Source of the DNA: Albimonas sp963977235 | GTDB lineage: Bacteria; Pseudomonadota; Alphaproteobacteria; Rhodobacterales; Rhodobacteraceae | Reading direction: 5' to 3' | Assembly: GCF_963977235.1 (NCBI RefSeq) | Contig: NZ_CAXBOD010000001.1 | Coordinates: forward strand, 1-64,000 | DNA length: 64,000 nucleotides | In this document: positions 57,245 to 64,000 of the stretch, in pieces | Numbering within the stretch: position 1 is the stretch's first letter | Layout of the letters: each line of letters opens with the position of its first letter | Made by a program: the position numbers and the translations under genes | Notes under the pieces: generated by a model | What the model saw: the letters and a program-made list of their open reading frames with translations, nothing else | Databases searched by the model: none | What the model was told of the DNA's origin: nothing

Positions 57245-58228
57245 ATGGGACAGCTGGTCGAGGGCGAGTGGACGACGGGCAAGCTGACCGGCGACGACGG
57301 CGCCTTCAAGCGATCCGAGTCGAGCTTCCGCAACTGGGTCACCGCCGACGGCGCCCCCGGCCCCTCGGGAGAGGGCGGCTTCAAAGCCGAGAGCGGGCGC
57401 TATCACCTCTATGTCTCGCTGGCCTGCCCCTGGGCGCATCGCGCGCTGGTGGCGCGCGAGGCGAAGGGGCTGGCGGACCATATCGACGTCTCGGTGGTGC
57501 ATCCCGACATGCTCGAGGATGGCTGGACCTTCGACGACAGCTTCCCCGGCGCCACCGGCGACCGGCTGATGGGCAAACGCTTCCTGCGCGAGATCTATGT
57601 GGCGGCCGAGCCGAAGGCGACCACGCGCGTCACCGTCCCGGTGCTGTGGGACAAGCAGCGTGAGACCATCGTCTCGAACGAGAGCGCCGAGATCATCCGC
57701 ATGTTCGACCAGGCTTTTGACGGAGTCTCGGGCGAGGGCCCTCGCCTGTGGCCCGAGGACCTGCGCGAGGCGATCGAGCCGGTCAATGCGCGCATCTACG
57801 ACACGCTGAACAACGGCGTCTACAAGTCCGGGTTCGCCACCACCCAGAAGGCCTATGAGGCGGCGGTGGTCCCCCTGTTCGAGACGCTGGACTGGCTGGA
57901 AGACCGGCTGTCGTCGTCGCGATACCTGATGGGCGAGCGGATCACCGAGGCGGACTGGCGCCTCTACACCACGCTGGCGCGCTTCGATGCGGTCTATTTC
58001 GGGCACTTCAAGTGCAACATCCGCCGGCTGTGCGACATGCCGGCGCTGTGGGGCTATGCGCGAGAGCTCTACCAGCGGCCGGAGGCGCGCTCGACCACCG
58101 ATTTCGCCCATATCAAGCGCCACTACCACTACAGCCACGAGTCGATTAACCCCCACCGCATCGTGCCGCTGGGCCCCGAGCTGGACTGGGACGCCCCTCA
58201 TGGGCGGGAGCGCCTGGCCGCCGCCTGA
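57245..58228 (+). CDS. yqjG: Glutathionyl-hydroquinone reductase
   Basis: A 327-aa GST-superfamily enzyme reducing glutathionyl-hydroquinones. The catalytic Cys61 in SLACPWAHRALV, the DDSFPGATGDRLMGKRFLRE-type insert, VTVPVLWDK and SNESAEIIRMF are diagnostic of the YqjG/PcpF/ECM4 group. Normal length. GGGAGGCG precedes the ATG. Confidence 0.93.
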   Translation: MGQLVEGEWTTGKLTGDDGAFKRSESSFRNWVTADGAPGPSGEGGFKAESGRYHLYVSLACPWAHRALVAREAKGLADHIDVSVVHPDMLEDGWTFDDSFPGATGDRLMGKRFLREIYVAAEPKATTRVTVPVLWDKQRETIVSNESAEIIRMFDQAFDGVSGEGPRLWPEDLREAIEPVNARIYDTLNNGVYKSGFATTQKAYEAAVVPLFETLDWLEDRLSSSRYLMGERITEADWRLYTTLARFDAVYFGHFKCNIRRLCDMPALWGYARELYQRPEARSTTDFAHIKRHYHYSHESINPHRIVPLGPELDWDAPHGRERLAAA

Positions 58229-58364
58229 GGAAGCGCCGCGACGGGCCTGGCGCCGGCGCCGAGGGTCCGCTCGCGGCGCGTTTCGGAGGGCGCGCCGGTG
58301 GGCGCCGCCCCCTGGCGCGTCGGTCGCGCTTTTCGGGCGGGACGGGGCGCGCTATGTCCGGGCG

Positions 58365-59069
58365 ATGTGCGGACGCTTCGCCCTGACCACGCCGCAGGAC
58401 TCGGTCCTGACGACCTTCTCGGCCCAGCCCTCGCCCCGGCTGGCCGAGCGGCTTGGCAACCTCGGGCCGCGCTGGAACGTCTGCCCCACCACCGACATCC
58501 CCGTGGTGCTCAGCCACGAGGGCAAACGCCTGCTGGCGCCGCTGCGCTGGGGGTTTGTTCCGCGCTGGTACAAGAGCCCGACCGGCGGGCCGCTGCTGAT
58601 CAACGCCCGCTCGGAGACGATCGCCGAGAAACCCGCCTTCCGCGAGGCCTGCCGGGAGCGGCGCTGCCTGATCCCCGCCGATGGGTTCTACGAGTGGACG
58701 AAACTTGGCGAGCGCCGTCAGCCCCACTGGATCCGCCCCGCCGCCGGCCCTCCCGAGGGTTCGCTCTTCGCCTTTGCGGGCGTCTGGCAGACCTGGAAGA
58801 ACCCTGAGGACGGCCAGCGCCTCGCCGCCTGCGCCATCGTCACCGCCGGGGCGGGCCCGGACCTCGAGAGCCTCCACCACCGCGAGCCGGTGGTGATCGC
58901 CCCCGACGACGCCCCGCTGTGGCTGGGCGAGGCCGGCCGCGGCGCCGCCACCCTGATGAGGCCCGCGCCCGAGGGCTTCTGGGCCCACCACACCGTCCAC
59001 CCCCGCGTGAACGGCGTGAAGGACGACGACCCCGAACTGATCGCGCCGTGGGAGCCGGAAGAGGCCTGA
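58365..59069 (+). CDS. yedK: SOS response-associated peptidase family protein (SRAP/YedK)
   Basis: A 234-aa SRAP protein that forms a thiazolidine crosslink with abasic sites in single-stranded DNA through Cys2, exposed after removal of Met1 (MCGRFALTTP). The conserved INARSETI, the glutamate in DGFYEW and the histidine in LHHREPVV complete the active site. Together with the exonuclease-ligase pair 4 kb upstream it adds to a repair-rich neighbourhood. No clear ribosome site; the start is fixed by the required Met-Cys. Confidence 0.95.
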   Translation: MCGRFALTTPQDSVLTTFSAQPSPRLAERLGNLGPRWNVCPTTDIPVVLSHEGKRLLAPLRWGFVPRWYKSPTGGPLLINARSETIAEKPAFREACRERRCLIPADGFYEWTKLGERRQPHWIRPAAGPPEGSLFAFAGVWQTWKNPEDGQRLAACAIVTAGAGPDLESLHHREPVVIAPDDAPLWLGEAGRGAATLMRPAPEGFWAHHTVHPRVNGVKDDDPELIAPWEPEEA

Positions 59070-59160
59070 GACCCGCCGCGCCGCCCTTGCGCCGCGTCCC
59101 CCGCCCGGCGACAACGGATCCCGGCCGCGGGAGACGGCCTCGCCACCGGGAGGACGGGCC

Positions 59161-61158
59161 ATGTTCGCAAAGATCCTGATCGCCAACCGCGGCGAGATCG
59201 CCGTCCGGGTGATCCGCACCGCCCGCCGCATGGGCGTTCGCACCGTGGCCGTGTTCTCGGACGCCGACGCGCAGGCGATGCACGTGGCCGAGGCGGACGA
59301 GGCCGTGCGCATCGGCCCCGCCCCCGTCGGCGAAAGCTACCTGCGCGGCGAGCGGATCCTGGCGGCCGCGAAAGCCACGGGCGCCCAGGCGATCCACCCC
59401 GGCTACGGCTTCCTGTCCGAGAACCCCGACTTCGCCGAGGCGGTGGCGGCCGCGGGGCTGGTCTTCATCGGCCCCTCGGCCGACTCGATCCGCGCCATGG
59501 GCCTGAAGGACGCCGCCAAGGCGCTGATGGAAAAGGCCGGCGTCCCGGTCGTCCCCGGCTATCACGGGGCCGAACAGGAGCCCGCCTTCCTCGCCGAGCG
59601 CGCCGCGGAGATCGGGTTTCCGGTCCTGATCAAGGCCCGCGCGGGGGGCGGCGGCAAGGGCATGCGCCGGGTCGAGCGGGCCGAGGACTTTGCCGAAGCG
59701 CTGCAGGGCGCGCAGCGCGAGGGCGCCTCGGCCTTCGGCGATGCGGCCGTGCTGATCGAGAAATACGTCACCCACCCCCGCCATATCGAGGTGCAGGTCT
59801 TCGGCGATTCCCACGGGAACGCGGTGCACCTGTTCGAGCGGGACTGCTCGCTCCAGCGCCGCCACCAGAAGGTGATCGAGGAGGCGCCCGCCCCCGGCAT
59901 GACCGAGGAGACCCGGGCCGAGATCGGCGCCGCCGCGGTGCGCGCCGCCCGCGCCGTGGACTATCGCGGCGCCGGCACCGTCGAGTTCATCGCCGACGCC
60001 TCGGACGGGCTGCGCGCCGACCGGATCTGGTTCATGGAAATGAACACTCGTCTGCAGGTCGAGCACCCGGTGACCGAGGCGATCACCGGCCTCGACCTGG
60101 TGGAATGGCAGCTGCGCGTGGCCGCCGGCGACCCCCTGCCGCTTGCCCAGCAGGATCTGGCGATCCGCGGCGCGGCGATGGAGGCGCGGATCTATGCCGA
60201 GGACGCGCCCCGCGGCTTCCTCCCCCAGATCGGCCGCTTCGCCCGGCTGCGCCTGCCCGAGGCGACGGCGCGGATCGATTCCGGCGTGCGCGAGGGGGAC
60301 GAGGTGACCCCCCACTACGACCCGATGATCGCCAAGGTGATCGCCCACGGCAAGGACCGGGCCGAGGCGCTGACCCGCCTGCGCACGGCGCTGGCGGCCA
60401 CCGAGATCGCCGGCCTGACCACCAACGTGGCCTTCCTGCGCGCCCTGCTGGCCCACGAGGGTTTTGCCGATGGCGAGATGGACACCGGCCTGATCGACCG
60501 GGAGCTTGCCGCGCTGACCGCCCCCGCGCCCGTCGCCCCCGAGGCCGCGGCGCTGGCCGCCATCGCCTCGCTGGGCCTCGACGCGCCGGCCACGGATCCG
60601 GCCCCCTTCGCCGCCGCCGACGGCTGGCGGCTGTGGTCGCCCGAGCGCCGCGCGGTCGAGCTGACCGGGCCGGAGGGCGAGACCCGCGTCGATCTCGCCA
60701 TCCTCGGCCCCGGCCGTTTCGCCTTCGCGACCGGGGCGGGCGACGTCCCCCTGCTCCTCGCCCCCGCCGGCGAGGGCCTACGCGTCCGCGTCGGCGAGGA
60801 CGGGCCCGCGCGCCCCGTCTCGCTGACCCGCCACGACCGCAAGGTGACGGTGATCCTCGACGGCGAGGCCACGGCCTGGACCCCGCCCGACCCGATCGCG
60901 GCCGCGACCGAGGCGGGCGGCACGGGCGACGCGCTCGCCGCCCCGATGCCCGGGCTGGTGAAGGTCGTCTCCGCCGCGCCCGGCGACCGGGTCACCGAGG
61001 GCCAGACCCTGATCGTCATGGAAGCGATGAAGATGGAGCACCGCCTGACCGCGCCGCGCGACGGCGAGGTGGCCGAACTGCTCTGCGCCGAGGGGGCGCA
61101 GGTGGCCGAAGGCGCGATCCTGTTGCGGCTGGCGGACCCGGAGGCGGAGGCGGCCTGA
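59161..61158 (+). CDS. mccA: Methylcrotonyl-CoA carboxylase alpha-type subunit (biotin carboxylase plus carrier)
   Basis: A 665-aa protein: biotin carboxylase domains (1 to about 450) with KILIANRGEIAVRVIRTA, the ATP-grasp glycine loop ARAGGGGKGMR and EMNTRLQVEHPVTE; then a linker domain and a C-terminal biotin-carrier domain with the biotin Lys624 in VMEAMKMEH. The MEAMKMEH form and length favour methylcrotonyl-CoA carboxylase over propionyl-CoA carboxylase, but the latter cannot be excluded. GGGAGGAC precedes the ATG. Its likely partner mccB is far away at 30022. Confidence 0.85.
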   Translation: MFAKILIANRGEIAVRVIRTARRMGVRTVAVFSDADAQAMHVAEADEAVRIGPAPVGESYLRGERILAAAKATGAQAIHPGYGFLSENPDFAEAVAAAGLVFIGPSADSIRAMGLKDAAKALMEKAGVPVVPGYHGAEQEPAFLAERAAEIGFPVLIKARAGGGGKGMRRVERAEDFAEALQGAQREGASAFGDAAVLIEKYVTHPRHIEVQVFGDSHGNAVHLFERDCSLQRRHQKVIEEAPAPGMTEETRAEIGAAAVRAARAVDYRGAGTVEFIADASDGLRADRIWFMEMNTRLQVEHPVTEAITGLDLVEWQLRVAAGDPLPLAQQDLAIRGAAMEARIYAEDAPRGFLPQIGRFARLRLPEATARIDSGVREGDEVTPHYDPMIAKVIAHGKDRAEALTRLRTALAATEIAGLTTNVAFLRALLAHEGFADGEMDTGLIDRELAALTAPAPVAPEAAALAAIASLGLDAPATDPAPFAAADGWRLWSPERRAVELTGPEGETRVDLAILGPGRFAFATGAGDVPLLLAPAGEGLRVRVGEDGPARPVSLTRHDRKVTVILDGEATAWTPPDPIAAATEAGGTGDALAAPMPGLVKVVSAAPGDRVTEGQTLIVMEAMKMEHRLTAPRDGEVAELLCAEGAQVAEGAILLRLADPEAEAA

Positions 61159-61281
61159 GGGCGGCAGGCCGGGAACCTCGCGAGGCGGGGCTCGCTCGGC
61201 GGGCGGTGCGCCGCCGCGCCGCTTCCCAACGGCGCGCCGGGCGCGTCATGATCGGAGGCGAGCGACCTCCGGAGGACCCCG

Positions 61282-62199
61282 ATGTACGATCCCGATTATC
61301 CCCGCGACCTGGTGGGCTATGGCGCCCGGACGCCCGATCCGCAGTGGCCGGGGGGCGCAAAGCTCGCGGTCAATTTCGTGATCAACTACGAGGAAGGCGG
61401 CGAGAACTGCCTGCTCCACGGCGACGCGCAGTCGGAGGCGTTTCTCTCGGAGGTCACCCAGGCGACCAACTGGCCCGGCCAGCGCCACTGGAACATGGAG
61501 ACGATGTACGAATACGGCTCGCGCGCCGGGTTCTGGCGGCTGCATCGCCTGTTCACCGAGCGCGGGCTGCCGGTCACCGTCTACGGCGTCGCGATGGCGC
61601 TGGCGCGCAACCCCGGCGCGGTGGCGGCGATGAAGGAGGCCGGGTGGGAGATCGCCTCCCACGGGCTGCGCTGGATCGAGTACAAGGATTTCGCGCGCGC
61701 TGAGGAAAAGACCCATCTCGACGAGGCCATCCGCCTGCACACGGAGGTCACCGGAGAGCGCCCCTTCGGCTGGTATCTGGGCCGCTGCTCGATGAACACC
61801 GTCGACCTGGTGGCCGAGGAGGGGGGCTTCGCCTACTGCGCCGACACTTACGCCGATGACCTGCCCTACTGGCATCGCGCGGCCTCGGGCTGGCAGCTGA
61901 TGGTTCCCTATACGCTGGACGCCAACGACGCGCGGTTCATCTCCTCGCAGGGGTGGGGCGCCCCCTCGGCCTTCCACGAGTATCTCGCGAACTCCGTCGA
62001 GATCCTGCTGGAGGAGGGCCGCGCCGGGGCGCCGAAGATGTTCACCGTCGGCATCCACTGCCGCCTGTTGGGCAAGCCGGGCCGCGCCGCGGCGTTGAAG
62101 CGGTTCCTCGACGAGGTGACCGCCAACCCCGAGATCTGGGTCGCGACCCGCCTCGACATCGCCCGCCACTGGGAGGCGCGGTTCCCGAAGCCGGAGTGA
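61282..62199 (+). CDS. puuE: PuuE-type allantoinase (polysaccharide deacetylase fold)
   Basis: A 305-aa NodB-fold enzyme. The opening YPRDLVGYGARTPDPQWPGG, VNFVINYEEGGENC, the WEIASHGLRWIEY metal-site segment and the VGIHCRLLGKPGR end match PuuE, a metal-independent allantoinase in purine (urate) breakdown. CGGAGGAC precedes the ATG. No other urate-pathway gene is in the window, though an amidase follows convergently. Confidence 0.9.
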   Translation: MYDPDYPRDLVGYGARTPDPQWPGGAKLAVNFVINYEEGGENCLLHGDAQSEAFLSEVTQATNWPGQRHWNMETMYEYGSRAGFWRLHRLFTERGLPVTVYGVAMALARNPGAVAAMKEAGWEIASHGLRWIEYKDFARAEEKTHLDEAIRLHTEVTGERPFGWYLGRCSMNTVDLVAEEGGFAYCADTYADDLPYWHRAASGWQLMVPYTLDANDARFISSQGWGAPSAFHEYLANSVEILLEEGRAGAPKMFTVGIHCRLLGKPGRAAALKRFLDEVTANPEIWVATRLDIARHWEARFPKPE

Positions 62200-62212
62200 G
62201 GGGGCGGCGCGG

Positions 62213-63547
62213 TCAGCTCACCGCCGCCTCCGCCGCCGCGCCCAGGCGGCATAGCTCCCACTCGCCGAAGGGCTTGCCGAAGAACATCAGGCCGCAGCCC
62301 GGCTCGGGCAGCGGCACGGTCAGGGAGCTGACGCCCAGCAGGTTGCCGATGCGGGTGTTGCGCAGGGCCATCAGGTTGATCCGGCGGTAATATTCGTCGT
62401 CCGACAGCAGGCGCGAGACCGAGGGCGGCAGGATCGGCGCCGTCGGCATCGCGGCGGCGTCGAAGCCCCCCACGCGCGCCGCCCAGTCGAGGCGCACCTG
62501 CATCATCTTCGCCCGCGCCCGAAGATAGACGGCCGAAGAGACGTCGCGTCCCGGCTCGGTGCGCTGGCGGACCTGGTGGAACATGCGGTCGCCGACCGCC
62601 TCGATCCGCTCGCCCCACTCGGCCCAGGCCTCGGCGACGATCAGGGGGGCGGCGACGGTCAGGACCTCGGCGAACTCGGGCACGTCGGCCCAGGTGATCT
62701 CGGCGCCCGCGGCCTCCAGCCTGGCGATGCCGGCCTCGAAGGCGGCCACCGGCTCGGGGTCGGAGTTGTCGTACATGGTCGCGCGATCCACCAGGATCCG
62801 CCGGCCCTTCATCGAGACGCCCGAGAGGTCCGGCGCCGGCGTCCCCGCCATGATCGAGGTCAGCAGCGCCGCATCCTCGACCGAGCGGCACAGCGGCCCC
62901 ACCGTATCGAACCCCGCCGCGAGCGCGCGCGAGCCCTCGACCGGGATCAGCCCCAGCGTGGTCTTCAGCCCGGTCAGGTTCTGCCAGCCCGAGGGGATGC
63001 GGACCGAACCGCCGGTGTCCGAGCCGATCCCCGCCGCCGCCAGCCCCTGCGTGACCGAGGCGGCGGCCCCGGACGAGGACCCGCCCGGCGCCCAGTCGGG
63101 ATCGTGCGGGTTCGGCGAGGTCGCCGTCACCGGGTTCACGCCCAGGCCCGAGAAGGCGATCTCGGTCATGTGGGTCTTGCCCAGGCACACCAGACCGGCG
63201 GCCGTGCCGCGGGCGAGGCAGACCGCGTCGGCCGTGGCGGGCGGCTCGCCGTCCAGCATCGCGGTGCCGGCGCGGGTCGGGGCGCCGGCGAGGTCGTAGA
63301 GGTCCTTCCAGGAGATCGGCACGCCGTCCAGCAGGTGCCGCCGGGCGCCGCTGCTGGCGCGCATCGCGGCGGATTTCGCCTCGGCGCGGGCGCGGTCGGG
63401 CGTGGTCATCTGGTAGACGCGGTCGCGCATCGGATGGGCGTCGATGGCCGCGAGGAAGGTCTCGGCCAGGTCGACGGGGTCGATCTCGCCCGCGCCGATG
63501 CCGCGGCCCAGGTCCGCCGCCGTCATGCTCCGCCAGCGCTCGCTCAT
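62213..63547 (-). CDS. Amidase-signature family hydrolase
   Basis: A 444-aa hydrolase with the Ser-cisSer-Lys triad: Lys in ISWKDLYD (near residue 80), serines in GGSSSGAAAS, and the nucleophile in GSDTGGSVRIPS. This family hydrolyses amides, ureas or Glu-tRNA amides; it is not flanked by gatB/gatC and is shorter than GatA, so a catabolic amidase is more likely. GGGAGGG precedes the ATG. It is convergent with puuE, 13 bp apart, and divergent from the last gene. Confidence 0.92.
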   Translation of the reverse strand: MSERWRSMTAADLGRGIGAGEIDPVDLAETFLAAIDAHPMRDRVYQMTTPDRARAEAKSAAMRASSGARRHLLDGVPISWKDLYDLAGAPTRAGTAMLDGEPPATADAVCLARGTAAGLVCLGKTHMTEIAFSGLGVNPVTATSPNPHDPDWAPGGSSSGAAASVTQGLAAAGIGSDTGGSVRIPSGWQNLTGLKTTLGLIPVEGSRALAAGFDTVGPLCRSVEDAALLTSIMAGTPAPDLSGVSMKGRRILVDRATMYDNSDPEPVAAFEAGIARLEAAGAEITWADVPEFAEVLTVAAPLIVAEAWAEWGERIEAVGDRMFHQVRQRTEPGRDVSSAVYLRARAKMMQVRLDWAARVGGFDAAAMPTAPILPPSVSRLLSDDEYYRRINLMALRNTRIGNLLGVSSLTVPLPEPGCGLMFFGKPFGEWELCRLGAAAEAAVS

Positions 63548-63665
63548 GCCCGATCCCTCCCGCTCGTCACGCGGGCCCCCCGCGCGTTCCGGCCGCACGG
63601 TAGCGGCCGCCCCGCGACGCGGCAATGCATGGACATCGCCTGCCCGGGGCGCAAATACAGAGGTC

Positions 63666-64000
63666 ATGACCAAGGATGCCGACGCGCTGATCGTAGGCGG
63701 CGGGCTGAACGGGCCCGCCACGGCCCTGGCGCTCGCCCGCGCCGGGCTGCGCGTGGCGCTGATCGACGCGGCCGAGCCGGATGTCCGCATGGACCCCGGG
63801 TTCGACGGGCGCGCCTACAACCTCGGGCTCGCCTCGCGCCGCTTTCTGCAGGTGGCCGGCGTGTGGGACGAGATCGCCCCCCACGCCCAGCCGGTGCGCG
63901 AGGTGAAACTCGAGGACGCCCGCCCCGGGGAGCGCGCCGCCGCCGCGCTGGCCCATTTCGACCACGACGAGATCGACGAGGGCCCCGCCGCCCAGATCGT
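63666..64000 (+). CDS. UbiH/COQ6-like FAD monooxygenase, 5' part only
   Basis: The first 111 codons are visible and run off the window. The dinucleotide-binding motif ALIVGGGLNGPATALALARA is followed by DGRAYNLGLASRRFL, the UbiH/UbiF/COQ6 pattern, pointing to a ubiquinone-biosynthesis hydroxylase. The frame stays open to the last base. It is divergent from the amidase gene with 118 bp between them, in which I see no clear promoter. Confidence 0.85.
   Translation, partial: MTKDADALIVGGGLNGPATALALARAGLRVALIDAAEPDVRMDPGFDGRAYNLGLASRRFLQVAGVWDEIAPHAQPVREVKLEDARPGERAAAALAHFDHDEIDEGPAAQI

Noticed and set aside
58145..58150. ATTAAC in the hydroquinone reductase gene as a second CtrA half-site
   Set aside because: It is a single half-site inside a coding region without the paired TTAA.

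Overview
The window is a densely packed, very GC-rich (roughly 70% by eye) stretch of an alphaproteobacterial chromosome. Gene content and order look like Rhodobacterales: gpmI-envC-ctpA-rppH; an F1-only atpHAGDC operon; pgsA-moaD-moaE; an ivd/mccB leucine-catabolism locus; and a motB/flgE-flgK-flgL-flgI flagellar block. The species cannot be named from sequence alone. I found no insertion sequence, prophage, CRISPR array, rRNA or tRNA, and base composition is even throughout, so there is no clear sign of recent transfer.

Layout. 1-7.4 kb: a long inverted repeat, an EnvZ-like sensor kinase, a metallo-beta-lactamase-fold hydrolase, then gpmI-envC-ctpA-rppH. 7.5-9.2 kb: a GST and a DUF805 membrane protein, closed by a strong terminator facing the atp operon. 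9.2-14.1 kb: atpC-D-G-A-H on the minus strand. 14.5-15.9 kb: DUF952-pyrD with a perfect CtrA-type box upstream. 16.1-20.3 kb: a class III aminotransferase divergent from two tandem MFS transporters. 20.4-28.5 kb: coaBC-dut-rrf2, cysK, a thioesterase, a thiolase, a DUF883/membrane-protein pair and pgsA-moaD-moaE. 28.5-35.1 kb (minus): isovaleryl-CoA dehydrogenase, a glutaredoxin-MauE fusion, two cysteine-rich LprI-like secreted proteins, methylcrotonyl-CoA carboxylase beta, a lipoprotein and a nitronate monooxygenase.

35.4-53.2 kb is a motility island. motB (minus) is divergent from fliM-STAS-cheY-cheA-cheW-mcp-cheR-cheD-cheB-cheY, followed by flgE-flgK-flgL-flgI. The receptor ends in a CheR-tether-like WxxF pentapeptide, so receptor and adaptation enzymes are probably matched within one operon. 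53.5-59.1 kb holds a DNA-repair pair (ligase-associated exonuclease and ATP-dependent ligase), a PhnD-like protein without a signal peptide, a glutathionyl-hydroquinone reductase and a SRAP protein. 59.2-64 kb holds the alpha subunit of a methylcrotonyl-CoA-type carboxylase, a PuuE-type allantoinase, an amidase and the truncated start of a UbiH/COQ6-like monooxygenase.

Most of the window is housekeeping or standard motility sequence. The less explained signals are non-coding or contextual. They are a perfect 20-bp hairpin with a G-quadruplex motif in its loop (53.4 kb), the CtrA box plus a four-hairpin gene-free tract (15.9-16.1 kb), a perfect 18-bp palindrome ahead of the thiolase gene, a stem-loop between flgE and flgK, and the redox/LprI genes embedded in the leucine-catabolism locus. 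Nothing here is proven to be a new system.
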